Shown here one piece after another: positions 1-11,700 of a stretch of DNA of 64,000 nt. Under the pieces are notes generated by a model, which was not told the origin of the DNA, did no database searches, and saw nothing but the letters and a program-made list of their open reading frames with translations. The stretch is taken from positions 37,503,152 to 37,567,151 of the forward strand of contig NC_069132.1 of the NCBI RefSeq assembly GCF_026914265.1, written 5' to 3'. The DNA comes from Mya arenaria. Lineage: Eukaryota; Mollusca; Bivalvia; Myida; Myidae. Position numbers and translations under genes: made by a program. Every line of letters begins with the position of its first letter. Position 1 is the stretch's first letter.

Positions 1-1
1 T

Positions 2-121
2 TTGCCAATGTATGCTTCTCTCAGTCTAGCAATCGGCATAACTATTCAAAACTTGCATGATGAGGCCCACAATGATGACGTGGCTGCCATCAGCAACACC
101 ATGGCTATGACAGTTTTATGA
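2..121 (+). CDS. Possible 3'-terminal coding fragment, open at the window edge
   Basis: An open frame enters from the left edge and runs 39 codons to a TGA at 119-121. It reads like protein (LPMYASLSLAIGITIQ, then an acidic stretch with HDEAHNDD) rather than translated spacer, but no family is recognised. No splice acceptor can be judged because the frame is already open at base 2. It lies on the strand opposite the CRT-like gene that presumably continues leftwards, so it would sit inside or beyond that gene's intron. Chance remains a real possibility at this length. Confidence 0.25.
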   Translation: MPMYASLSLAIGITIQNLHDEAHNDDVAAISNTMAMTVL

Positions 122-849
122 CAAGCTTGTTATGTAGTATTAGCACCTTTTTACCCTTATTTACCGTTGTCGATACCAGGCTACTTCCCGAAGGGCCAGA
201 CCCTGTTTTATTTTTAAAAAAATAGCCTTTTCCAAAAAAAATTAAGAAATTTTATAATGAGAATCTCACGATTCATTAAAATGATGTTTCTGGGTGATAC
301 ATTTACTGTGTTATTGATATAGTTTACTCAAATTTTTCCCAAAATATTGGTTAAATTTATTATGTATTTTTTTCCCAAAACTGAAAAATATTTGCGGGGA
401 TGTTTTCCCTACAACTGGTAAAAGGGTCCTGAGAATGGAAACTGTTGCCAAAAAAAAACCATTGAAAAACATAAAACTGATATCATTGAAAAATAAACAA
501 AGGATGAGCTTCTAAACAATGAATCTTATTGTAACATTTAACTTTTTTATCAAACATTGAAAAATAAGCTTCCCTTAACGAATATGGTAATTGTAAAGTT
601 CACATGTTCCAACTTCAAAGATAATTTCTATCACATATGACAAATTTTCACTGACAGGAATATTTCTCCCTAAAAAGCATTATTTTCAATTCGATATACA
701 TATTTGATGAAAAATCCCACTGAAGTGCAATATCTTAAACCAGTATACCGGTATAAATTGGTCTACCAGTATACTGTTACAGCTGTTACAAGCAAACTAC
801 AGATGTTTCAGAACATATACATAAGCATGATACAACTACAACAACTTAC
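122..849. other. Intronic or intergenic AT-rich stretch without a recognised gene
   Basis: AT-rich sequence with poly-A and poly-T runs lies left of the second CRT-like exon. It is presumably the next intron of that minus-strand gene. No coding exon with matching phase was found here, so the remaining exons must lie left of the window. Confidence 0.4.
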
Positions 850-3048
850 AAAGCCGAAAAAGAAGCACAGAGGCCAGAGTATTCCTGCAAAGCCGGATGC
901 CCCACCCTGGTCCTGTCTGGCAGCTTGGCTCTCGAGGCCCGGCCAGATGTCTGGGACCAAGGCTGTAAACTCCGCAAACAGCACCAACACTGCACATGCC
1001 GTCTTCCTACATGTTGGCCTCTTCCCCAGCAATAAGTATCTGTAAGACCCAGTGAAGTCTTGCTTATTTCAGATAAACAGATAAAAGGGATATTATCTTT
1101 GATGACCATCAATTTTTCTCTTCCTAAAATGGAGTCAAAATAGGGCCCCATTCAAATTTCCAGAAAGAAAAACATGTACCTACAAAATAACAGAAAGAAA
1201 TAATATATTTTGTACTTATTTTAGCAATGTGTTGATAGCCTTAGCAATGTGTTGATAGCCTTAGCAATGTGTTGATAGCCTTAGCAATGTGTTGATAGCC
1301 TTAGCAATGTGTTGATAGCCTTAGCAATGTGTTGATAGCCTTAGCAATGTGTTGATAGCCTTAGCAATGTGTTGATAGCCTTAGCAATGTGTTGATAGCC
1401 TTAGCAATGTGTTGATAGCCTTAGCAATGTGTTGATAGCCTTAGCAATGTGTTGATAGCCTTAGCAATGTGTTGATAGCCTTAGCAATGTGTTGATAGCC
1501 TTAGCAATGGGTTGATAGCCTTAGCAATGTGTTGATAGCCTTAGCAATGTGTTGATAGCCTTAGCAATGTGTTGATAGCCTTAGCAATGTGTTGATAGCC
1601 TTAGCAATGTGTTGATAGCCTTAGCAATGTGTTGATAGCCTTAGCAATGTGTTGATAGCCTTAGCAATGTGTTGATAGCCTTAGCAATGTGTTGATAGCC
1701 TTAGCAATGTGTTGATAGCCTTTGTCTTAAAAATCACTTGTTTCAAAATTTTAACCTAATAGAGTGCAGCTTTACAAGGGGTTTTGGTGTGTTTCTTTGT
1801 TTGAAATATCCTATTTGTAAATTTACAATTTAAGGGCTTTTTGTTGCTTTTTTACAATTCTAATGCCCTTGCCTAAAGGGTGGGAAAAACACAGCTGAAC
1901 ATAAGAAAAGTTCCATATTTAAAAGCCATAAGTTTCCTCCTCAACATGTTGAAAATGTTACATTTATCTGAAGATGTGTGTATCACTAGTGTTTAACACT
2001 TAGTTGAAAATTAATTTACCAGTAAATAGAACTTCAGGCCCAAATTCGACAAAATATCTTACCATCTTAAGTGTAACCGATTTTAGTTTCTAAGGGGAGA
2101 CATAATAAGCAATAAAATTAAAGAAGGTACATGTGTTTGTATCAGATTATCAATTTAAAATGACATAATAATCTTAAGCCCTCTAGACCAAAAAGTACAA
2201 TTATGAATTTTGTCATCTTGACTGTGGCTTTTTTATTTCTCTTATCAGTCATCCCATGCAGATTGTGCTTGTGTATGTTTTTTAGTTATTTATCATTTTA
2301 ACAATTTTAAATACAATACAGTCGAAACAGTCGTTGGCTCGAAAACCCTTGGCTTAATTCCACGTTGGCTCGAACTAGATGTAAAGGACCATTTTCTTTA
2401 TACTGAAGGTAAACATTCACGCTTGGCTCAAATTTTCCTAAGTTCAAAGTAAATACGCTGGACCCCTGGAGTTCGAGCTAACAGGGTTGGACTGTATTAT
2501 CCTTTAAATTTATACATGTACATCTACCTGATTATGAACGTTACAGGAACACCGAAGTTAGCTGCTATGGACTGGAGGTATGGCGCTGTACGACATCCAG
2601 AACTTGCAAACACAAACAGAAGACCGGAAACAGTATCCGAAAATCCAACCAAAGCAAATTCCCTTTTGTCATACTTCCTTTCTTCGTTGGTTATCGAATA
2701 TGGAGAGAAACATATATTCAAAAATAACATTACACCCCAGAACACAAAAAAGATCACGTTAACAATGCACATAATGGCAAATGCGTCAATTTGTGGGTCT
2801 GATGTTTTGTTGTAGTTTATGTCACAACTGTCAGTATTATTGGTGTCGTTTTTTCGAGCGTCAAGCCAGATAGGTGTTAGGATGGAAGTGGCGGAACGTG
2901 TCGACACAGACAGGATGATAAGGAGCGCTGCTGCCACAGTGGCTGTCCCATACTTTTTGATGTCCTCTCTACGATTGGTACCCATGTCAGCCATTTTAAA
3001 TGCCTCGGGTTCTTCGATTCGTTCACTTACAAGTTATTCATTTCAAAT
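850..3048 (-). CDS. CRT-like (chloroquine resistance transporter family) membrane transporter, 5' part
   Basis: Two exons are seen on the minus strand. The first runs from 3048 to 2528 and starts after a TTTTTCAG acceptor, so a 5'-UTR intron lies upstream. Its ATG is at 2994-2992. The second runs from 1039 to 850. The first ends in phase 2 at a CAG|GTAGAT donor and the second completes the codon to Arg and ends in phase 0 at GTAAGT, giving about 219 residues. The protein has a hydrophobic segment at 18-35, a luminal-type loop with N-glycosylation sequons (NDT, NNT, NKT), and further segments near 72-94, 113-132, 138-155 and in exon two. The stretch EFALVGFSDTVSGLL followed by a short amphipathic loop and GVPVTFIIRYLLLGKRPT resembles the repeat unit of PfCRT and CRT-like drug/metabolite transporters, which move small solutes across acidic-vesicle membranes. 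The rest of the gene lies left of the window. The family call is from remembered pattern, not a search. Confidence 0.72.
1221..1720. repeat. Minisatellite, 25 copies of a 20-bp unit
   Basis: The unit TTAGCAATGTGTTGATAGCC is repeated 25 times head to tail with no spacer. I see a single substitution (T to G at 1510). It lies in the intron between the two CRT-like exons. Such homogeneity points to recent expansion or ongoing gene-conversion-like turnover. Confidence 0.99.
1721..2318. other. Intronic AT-rich spacer
   Basis: Remainder of the CRT-like intron between the minisatellite and a small TIR element. It is AT-rich, and no exon, RNA gene or repeat was recognised. Confidence 0.5.
2319..2494. 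mobile_element. Short TIR element (MITE), pogo/Tc1-like, TA target duplication
   Basis: The ends are CAGTCGAAAC at the left and the inverse of CAGTCCAACC at the right, each followed inwards by a GTTNGCTCGAA motif. TA flanks both ends (2317-2318 and 2495-2496). At 176 bp it has no coding capacity. It lies inside the CRT-like intron. The superfamily call rests on the TA duplication and the CAGT ends. Confidence 0.75.
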
Positions 3049-3199
3049 CTGAAAAATATAAATATAAAATATTTTGAAAATTATATGACCAGATGATAGC
3101 ACAGTTACATAAATTTCAGTCACATGATAATTCTGCTCCCTCAGTAGTCCAAGCTTCTTAGAGTTTTCCTTCAGTTACAGTGCTCCCAAGGGACGCCCA

Positions 3200-4486
3200 A
3201 GACAAGTCCAGTCAAGTCAATATTTGTTTATTGTCGGATTTTATGTATAATATTTGAAACATAAGCTATGTGTAGCTTTTTAATGACATGATCATTTAAC
3301 AAATAACAACAGGATTTATCTAAAAAAAAATGCATGTGTAATTAGACATTAAAATCTTATATAAAGAATATTAAACATATATGAATCTAAAAGGACACGA
3401 AGTGAGAGGCATATTGAACTTGGATCCTAACAAAGTTTAAAATAGCTAGTTATATATTGTAAGATAATAATCACAGATAAGACAAATTCATGCAGTTAAG
3501 AACTAGTAAGATATTCGAATTGCACATATTATATGTTATGACAAAAACTTAGCACATCTATAGGTATGACAGACACAGACAAGTATACAAAGGTAAGACT
3601 AAGCTGCCTTTGTTAATCGTAACTAAAACATAATTAAGAAAAAACGACATAAAACACTGTAATTCGAAAAAATGCACTAGATGCGCTATTAGAAAATGGT
3701 ATAAAATATCATAAGATCACCTCGATCAGATCCAAACAAATCCATAACAAAACTCAATGGCCCCATGGCTAAAATTCAATACTTTTGGAGGAAAGAATCA
3801 TTTTTTAAAACCTATATTGTCTTACACTAATACTTTATCCTCTAAAATGATGCGTTTAAGTAACTGTTGAAGGTCATTTTCACAAGTTTCAACAAGGTTT
3901 CAAAGTCTGCCATATAGTTGTATGCCTTTATTGTCGATAAGTGCAATACTTAAAGGGCAATAACCTAATATATATCTAGCCTGCCAAATATCAAAAGGTC
4001 ATGGAAGCCAGATTTAAGTCCCTGGGATGATTTCTGTGTTAAATTAAATAAATGCTTAAGTACAAGCATATTATTATATTCAAATATTTAATCTAGAGAT
4101 AAAAAAAAAACAATTTAAATAATAAGGTATTCCTAAACAACTAGCAAGACGGTGACAGGAACATGGCAATAATGCCCCCAAGATGGCTAATTTACCTGAG
4201 ACTTAGCAAATGTATGAATAAAATATACTTGAATGAACCAAAGCATAAATTAGACAACACAGAATAAATCATTGAACGCCTTTAAAGTGCAACTGTGCTT
4301 CTGTCATAATTAGGTCCCAAAAGAAAATATTGGTTAGGGTTACATCCTTTTCAAACATAGGTAGGGTAGGCCTTAGTAAAATATGTTATCTGAATAATTG
4401 TGATAGCTGCAAACCTTGTGCAATACAACATAAATGATAATAACAACATATTAAAATATCATTATACCTCTTGGTTACTTGGCCTA
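3200..4486. other. Intergenic stretch with a possible LINE 3' tail
   Basis: At 3206-3232 the minus strand reads AATAAA-like sequence followed by short GACTT/GGACTT repeats, resembling the AATAAA-plus-pentamer tails of LINEs elsewhere in this window. The rest is AT-rich with no clear reading frame. Degenerate LINE sequence up to about 4.0 kb is possible but not demonstrable by eye. Confidence 0.3.
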
Positions 4487-5279
4487 CTGTGAAAGCATTA
4501 ATGTTCGTGGGCATGAAATTTCGTGAAAAAAAATAATTTCGTGGGTACTTGAATTCGTGGATTTTCATTTTTGAAAAAAAAAATCGAAGATGCGATCGTC
4601 CTAGATCGTCTGCATAATATCCACGCGCTGGCCCGTGATTTCCGTCTTCTACGTCACTCGGTTTATGACACTCGCTAATGTGGTACAACATGCCAATTAG
4701 TGCATATACCCATGTCACTTATCGATTTAATTGGAAATAAAGGTAATAAAAGAGGATGTACCCTGATCATAAATACAGATAGGGGAAGCCATTGAATGCC
4801 AATTACGAATTTTGCAAACTGTGAAAACACCGAAAAGGTGCGTATATTGTCACGTTCGGTGCTTAGTAACCTTCAATGTACTAGTAATCGATTAATTATT
4901 TCATTAAATAAAAAAAATCGAGTACAGACACTCATCACGCACATCTTGTAAACTTGGAGATTTTCATTAACAGCACACGTTTAAACACGTGCTTATAACT
5001 GTCATTTGCTGCATAAAACACATTTAATTGATTTGGTTCATTATTTGTTAAAGGCAGTTATAATATATTAACAGAATAATGATCGTAAAATATACAGTGA
5101 GACAGGTTTTAACACTGTATACTGCGACCTCTGTAAATAATATACTAGAGTATGTACGTAACAAGGCAATTGAAAAAGTGAATAAAGGGTTTATATTTCG
5201 TGGGATCTTGAATTTGTGGATCACCCAACCCACGAAAACCACGAACATTAATGCCCCACGAACATTAATGATTTCACAG
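4487..5279. mobile_element. TIR element (non-autonomous, Tc1/mariner-like), TA target duplication
   Basis: The left end CTGTGAAAGCATTAATGTTC is matched by the inverse of CTGTGAAATCATTAATGTTC at the right end. Both are followed by several copies of the motif TTCGTGG. TA flanks both ends (4485-4486 and 5280-5281). The 793-bp element has AT-rich contents and no transposase frame. The ORFs inside are short and lack family motifs. Elements with these ends are common in bivalves, from general knowledge. Confidence 0.85.
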
Positions 5280-5281
5280 TA

Positions 5282-6309
5282 TTTGGCTAGACCATTTTTG
5301 TAATATTTGGTATTACACCTTTTAAAGAGTTTTAGTTCACACCTTAGCTGGAAATAGTTTCGGTTTGTCATAAAACAGACAATAAAACTGATTTTCATTT
5401 TATTTGAAACTGTTACAACAAATACAAAGTTTGTGAAAACCCAAACAAGTTTATACCAATAAAAATGCCATTCATGAAAATTAATGTACAAAATGTAGTA
5501 AACCAATGAAAATAGAGCAGAAAAGGTTAAGCATCACCCACAGAAAGTCCACATGTTTTTTTAAACAAACACCTGGGAGTAGGATGAATCATTATGCGTC
5601 TGAGCAAACACTGACACAGATTTTCTTTGCAAAGACTAGAAATAGAATTCCGCGAGTCAGAAAATCCAGACAAGGGGACATACATGGCACTGCTACCGAA
5701 CTAATACTGTAACATAGAACTGGTCTGGATGGCTCTGTAGAAAATGCTTAATGACAGCCAGAGATAACCATAAAGTTTACACTGAGTTAGACCAACTTTC
5801 CATTTCCTGATTTTTTGCTATTGCGACCAACACAACAAATTTATCAACTGTCTGTCAAGGGTTATTAGTCAACTGAGGAATAATGAATGCAGAGTTCTGT
5901 GGGGAGTTTATTCAGTGAATCTCCATGGACACTTGATAAGGATTTACCCTAAAATTATTTTTCTGTGTACAATTCAAACTTCAATCTATTATAATGGCAG
6001 TTAACAGTAAATTGCTGTTATTGTTTTTCCTATGCCCTTTTAATTAAACAAGACAAACATTATGCACCCCACCCCCCAATCCCGATGGCCATGTTGTCAG
6101 GATTATTTGGATAATTGAATGAAATATGCATGGACCGAAATGACAGCTGATTTGTCATTGACATTGGATGCCTCTGAGGCAGTTTTAAGATTATGACCAT
6201 TTAAAGTGTGAGGATATTAGGTACAGTTTTCATGTTCAGATGATGACTGATATTTGCAGATAAAAATGAATCCTCTTCACAGCAGAGAATAAGTAATTAT
6301 GACAAAATT
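5282..6309. other. Intergenic spacer, nothing recognised
   Basis: AT-rich sequence with short unconvincing frames, such as a 68-codon one at 5506-5712 without domain features. I see no gene, RNA or clear repeat. Confidence 0.5.
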
Positions 6310-6815
6310 TTAATGATGAATATGAGTTATGACCATGACCTTTGACCTCAAAATCCATAGGAGTCATCAACTGGTCACCCGGCCCTAATTGTCAAGTTTG
6401 AGGGTCGTGGGTGCAGGCATTGTCAAGTTATCACACAGACAAGCTTTCTGTATTCAAAGTCACTGTGACCTTTGACACAATGGCCCCTAAAATCAAAAAG
6501 GGTCATCTACTGGTCAGGCCCAACTTCTATATCAAGTTTGATGGCCATAGGTCTAGGCCTTGTTATCACTCAGACAAGCTTTAAAATCATTTTACCATTA
6601 AAGGACCTTGACCTTTGACCAGATGAGCCCTAAAATTATTAGGGGTCATCTACTGGTCAGGCCCAACCTTCACGTCAAGTTTGATGACCATAGGTCCAGG
6701 AATTGTCGAGTTGTCACTCGGACAAGCTTTGGTCTACCGACGGACCGACCGACCTACTGACTGACCGACATGTGCAAAGCAATATACCCTTCTTCTTTGA
6801 AGGGGGGCATAATAT
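6310..6815 (+). repeat. Dispersed bivalve repeat with three degenerate ~115-bp subunits
   Basis: Three degenerate subunits share the string GGTCATCTACTGGTCAGG-type core, TCAAGTTTGATGACCATAGG, and a CACTCAGACAAGCTT end. A CCGACCGACC-like run and the end motif GAAGGGGGGCATAAT follow. This pattern is typical of an abundant bivalve interspersed repeat. No coding capacity is apparent. Confidence 0.6.
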
Positions 6816-7466
6816 ACTTAATATATTTCATTTTGCATTTATGAAGTTAGCTTATCACAAGAATGCAGTGTCGTATCTGCCATGTTGACAATGTAAGATT
6901 ACATCATGACTAAATAATGGCATTTTATATTGATATACATATACATGTAGTATAAACCTTGATAAATACATTGCACCTGAAAAAGGCTATGTCACTATTT
7001 AAAGACTTTCAGAAAACACAATTAAAAGTGACTTTGGTCAAACATGCGTTCAAGGTTCACTGTGCATGGTTAAATGCCTTCTTGTCTCGTTTTCTGTGGA
7101 AAATTCTCAAAAACATTACTTAATCTAGCTATTTTTAACTACCAAATAGCTAGTATTGTATTGATCATGCGCCTGATGTCAGAGGTCATGGTTCAGAAAT
7201 GTGTCAAATGTCGGCTGTTTTATGAATTGCAATGATGCAATAAAAACAGAAGAAGTATATCAATGATTTAATATTTATTTATTATAAAGATGACAATATT
7301 TAATTGGTGTTTATACACACACACTAATGATAAAAACAAATAACTTCTGAACAAGAAGCTTATCTCAGAAGGTGTTCTGCCGCAGGATCATAAAATCAAT
7401 AATATCTGGCAATTTCTGAAGCTTCCGTTGATATTTACACTCCGCGATACACAAGCAACTCAAAGG
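6816..7466. other. Intergenic spacer, nothing recognised
   Basis: AT-rich sequence between two repeats. No gene or RNA is supported. Confidence 0.5.
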
Positions 7467-7469
7467 TAA

Positions 7470-8103
7470 TGCACCAGTCAATTGTAACCACGCCCCCCTC
7501 TCCCAGGTCCAGGGAACAACGTGGACTTTGACTTTTGGTTCAGCCAAGCCCGGGTAAAATCCCCGCACTGTGGAACAAACTGTAGGTAAAATCCCACCTT
7601 AATGCCCTCACACCCCAGGGACCCTAGGTAAGGCCCATTCCCAGCTATATTTGGCGCAAAGACAAAACCACCGCCTTCATCAGACACTGTGGGGCCACCT
7701 GGAAGGTAAAAGCATGGCCCATTTCCCAGACTGTCCCCGGGTATACCTGTAGTGTGTGTGGGTTAGAACCAGCCCCCCGGTTAGCTCAGTTGGTTAGAGC
7801 GCCGTGCTAGTGTTCCGGCGGTCATGGGTGCGAGCCCCACACCGGGGGCACTTATCTTCCCAGGATTACTTTACTGGTGGCAGCGGTAAACAGCAGAAGT
7901 GCCTCCGTAGGCCTTAAAGGTTAATGGGGGGAGAATTGTAGTGTGTGGGTTAGAACCAGCTGCCTGGTTAGCTCAGTTGGTATGGGCGCCGTGCTAGTGT
8001 TCCGGCGGTCATGGGTTCCAGACCCACATGGGGCGTACTTTTCCTCCCAGGATTACTTTATACCCCCAGACTTGAGGGGTCGTGGTTACAATTGGCTGGT
8101 GCA
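7470..8103. mobile_element. TIR element with TAA duplication (PIF/Harbinger-like), split by a nested SINE-like dimer
   Basis: The ends TGCACCAGTCAATTGTAACC and the inverse of TGCACCAGCCAATTGTAACC are flanked by TAA on both sides (7467-7469 and 8104-8106). Comparison with the 280-bp relative at 45917-46196 shows that the block at about 7747-8059 is extra, an insertion nested inside. Without it the element would be about 320 bp. A 3-bp TAA duplication is typical of PIF/Harbinger, so the superfamily is inferred. It has no transposase. Confidence 0.85.
7747..8059 (+). mobile_element. tRNA-derived SINE-like insertion, tandem dimer
   Basis: Two tRNA-like units lie about 183 bp apart (7780-7851 and 7963-8036). 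Each has an A-box-like GGTTAGCTCAGTTGG and a degenerate B-box (GGTGCGAGCCC, GGTTCCAGACC). Each is preceded by TAGTGTGTGGGTTAGAACCAG. The block is bracketed by TATACC (about 7742-7747 and 8060-8065) at the point where it interrupts the TIR element, consistent with a target duplication. The anticodon arm does not fold into a 5+7+5 arm, so these are not working tRNA genes. Confidence 0.65.
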
Positions 8104-8106
8104 TAA

Positions 8107-8732
8107 CTTGGGTGGATTTCAGAGAGGCAAGCAATTTTACCATGGGAAGAACATCGCGATAATCATGTATTTTATCCCTCTGATTAAGCAAGGAAAGTGG
8201 GTCATACTCGTATATTGCTAATATTTGACACCACTCACCAGACTCTATTTTTTTAAATATTTATACAGAAGCTATGTACGTATAACATCAATAACAACAC
8301 AAATTTACATATGATATTTGAGTGTGCAGCATATATAATCCGCCCTAAATATTCGGATGGTATAAACAATAAAGCTCAATACCTCTTTCTTCAATAAGAA
8401 AATGGAAAAATTGTTTTTGTCGAAAATGATTTTTTTTTCTGCAAAGAACTTTTGCACCCCGGCTTGTGTCTAATTATTCATTATGTATGGTGCACAAAAC
8501 GGGAACCACAGAGCTCACAGTCTACAGACGCTTGCAGGGGAGATAACTGATTGAGATTTTTAGAAAATTCGGTTAAAATTGCACCACACTTTTTTTCCAT
8601 GGAAAACGAAAGTAGATTTTTAGAAATTCTATGTTTAGAAATCAAGCAACATTTTGCTGAAAATTGATTATGAAAAGCGTCAACGTAATTTGACTATTCA
8701 GGTGTGCATTAAGAACTTCTAACTGCTCGGAA
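8107..8732 (+). promoter_or_regulatory. Upstream region of the KptA-fusion gene
   Basis: This AT-rich region must contain the promoter and 5' UTR of the downstream gene, whose ATG is at 8733. No clear TATA box or initiator could be assigned. An ATTTTTAGAAA(A/T)TTC motif appears twice (about 8557 and 8613). Confidence 0.3.
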
Positions 8733-11700
8733 ATGTCTGGTAAGTTGTTTTCTCTCAATGTTTATATATCTTGTTTTGACACTATTCTCCATAGTATATT
8801 GCCTTTTATTGGTACGTTTATCAATTTATAATATTGAGATATAGTCATTCTAAAATGCCGTCCATGTTTTTTTTAATGTTGTCCAGGCTACAACTACTAT
8901 GTACTTAAAGGAAATCTAAGCAACACTCTTTAGCCATGAGAGTTTGATAAGAAATCGAATCAAATGAACAATATTTCGATCTATCATATTTATCAAATTT
9001 CGCAAGATCTGGGAGAATTATCCTGTTTAATTGGTCAAGACAGGTGTTTGAGCGAATGTGACATGGCAGATATTTATGAATCATAGGTCAAAGAGGGCGT
9101 GGAAATGGGAATTATCAAGGACAGGGTGGACACCAAAACCAAGGTGGATGCTGGCAGAACGATGGATATAATAATTATAATGACAGCCAGGGTTACGGAT
9201 ATAAACATCGGGGTCGAGGACAATTTCCTCCGCCATTAATGTCTCCAAGCATTCACATGGCTAGAGGGAGAGGTGTAAATACTGGATGGGGAGGTCCTGC
9301 CCCACCTGTCAACAATCCACAGGAACTTGAGTTCAGAAGACCCAATAATCCTCCTATCCATGGACAAGATCAAAGAAAAATTTCTGGCCCCTGGGATGGA
9401 CAAGGAAATAATGAATTGGGCAATAGATCTACTGGAAACCAGCAACAAGGGCAGGGTAATGGTAATGATGTTCATAGGCCTCGAAGCCAGGAGAGGAAAG
9501 AGACACATGATAGCCAAAGAAGTTCATCCAAGGACGGTCAGAACCACAGATCTCGATCTGGTGACAGAAGGCCCTATATCCAGTCCCTAAGCAGGAGTTC
9601 TGGGTCTTCTTCGCAAGATTCCTGGCAAAAGGGTCAGCAGCCTGGAACCCAAGGCAGCTCACACAGGAAGGCCAGGGTATTGATTGAATTATTTAAATTT
9701 CAAGTGATTTAATTATGTACTAAAGTAAGTGGCCTTGTATTGATTGCTTAGTATGTGTATGTCTAGCAGATTTCTCAATTGTTACTATTGAATAAAGTTT
9801 TTCAACTTTTGCTGTTATGATAATATGTGCATAATAAGGTGAATAAAATAATTCTAAAGTGGTCAGATGAATATTTCAGTGAAATGTGTTTGGTATTCAG
9901 CTGTACACACATACATCGTATATAAAAAAATATAGATTACAGTTTCATTTTTTATTTGCATACTTGCACACTTCAACTGTGGTTTGTGCTTTCTTTATGT
10001 CTTATTAAATTAAATAATGCTGGTTTTTGTCCCATAATGTCATTAAATCCTTTGCTTAGCATAAGTAGTAGTTTGGCTTTCTCTGTATTTCAATATAAAC
10101 ATTTTTTTTTTTTCAGAATGATGACGATTTATTTTTCCTTTCAAAGACACTCTCTTCAATCCTTCGGCATAACGCTGAAAAATTTGGTCTTGAGTTAATG
10201 AAAGGTATGTTGTGGTGGAAAGCACAGAGTTGCATATTGATAATGTCCAATGACTCATAATATGTCGAAACAGCTTAGAAAGTGATTGGTATTTATTACT
10301 ATCAAGGGCATTTTTCCAGCTTTTCTCCCTTACAGAAAGTAATTTTCTGTGATTTCAGCAAAGAAAATGCCTATTAAGAAAAAATCATCCGAATTTTTGC
10401 TCGATTTTGTTTTCTAATAATGTTTTGGTTACATGCTGACAAAAACAGTCTATACATTGAAAGTAGATAGAGAAAACATTTTGGAATACTGGTAATTTAA
10501 TTTTTTTTTCATTAAATTTGTAGGATTCCAAGCAATTTTCAACGAATTATACAGATTTTTCAAAAAAGAATATTTAGGGTTGGGGTTTAGAAAATTGATT
10601 GGTCGGATAACCTGAACCAAAACATTAATTTTGTTATGCGTCTTGTTAGTATCTCAACCTGGACAGGTTACACTGATGTTTCATGTATTCTGTGGTATTC
10701 TACTTAATATTAAAACTAAAAGGGAAAACAATTGATGATACCCCCATTAGGACACCTAAACTCATCTCTCTGGACAGGAAAAATGCCCTGGTATATTATA
10801 TCCTACTGGAATTATAAGAAAAGCGGTTTAAGTATTTTCAGTTTAAAAGAGAGCAGCCAATTTTAATATATACAACTGGTAAGATTTTGGTTTGGTCAAA
10901 GTTATTTAAGTAAAAATACTTTGATTTAAATACTTAGGTGGATTCCTGTATGTGGATGACATCTTTCGCAAGGTCTACAAGCTTCGTTCATATACCCTAG
11001 AAGACATACAACATGTTGTAAAAAGTAACGACAAGCAGAGATTCGCCTTAGAACAAGACGACAATGGTCATTGGAAGATCCGAGCCAATCAAGGACACAG
11101 TATACAGGTTCGGATTCCAACAGTGGCAAAGAAATTACCGTATTTCCCCAATTGTAAGACGGGGGGAATTGCTTTAAAAATCGATGATTTTATACAAAAA
11201 TTACCAGATTTCATGGGCAAAGTTAGTGGGTCGTCTTATAAGCGGATCGCTTTATAAGACGGGAAATACGGTAGTATATATATGTATATATCAGTAAGCC
11301 ATGTACTTTTATTAAAGATATTTGCTGGGCTTGTTCAAATTGATAAATGTATTCAAGCCAGATTTTTTTTATATATTACTTCCTGGTTCAACAAATTTGA
11401 ACAAGTCCTGATATGCTATAATGTACATGTATATATATATATATATTGGTATATTGCACAGCATGATTTGTTCAAATTTGTTGAACCAGGAAGCAATATA
11501 AAATTCTGGTTTGATCCAGATGTCCTATTTCGATGACTATTTCCATCGACTATTTCAATGCCTGTGTTTGAAGACATGTTTATTTTAGTTAATTTTATTT
11601 TATTTAAGGTATTCAACCCATAAGTAAGATACCTGGCCCCCAATATCACTAGAATACACAAGTCAAATCTCAACTCATTTTACCACATGAAAGCCTAATA

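Noticed and set aside
704-1151. Plus- and other-frame ORFs over 704-1151
   Set aside because: They are shadows of the second CRT-like exon, whose minus-strand frame joins in phase with the first exon and reads as membrane protein.
1221-1720. CRISPR-like array
   Set aside because: The repeats are directly adjacent with no spacers, the setting is an intron of an animal gene, and no cas-like genes exist. It is a minisatellite.
5048-5506. 152-codon minus-strand frame
   Set aside because: It overlaps the end of the TIR element at 4487-5279 and consists of F/I/Y/K-rich translation of AT-rich DNA without motif support.
7780-8036. Two tRNA-like sequences as working tRNA genes
   Set aside because: The A-box is good but the B-boxes are degenerate. 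The anticodon stem closes over an 11-nt loop instead of 7. They are duplicated in tandem inside a mobile element, so a tRNA-derived SINE is the better reading.
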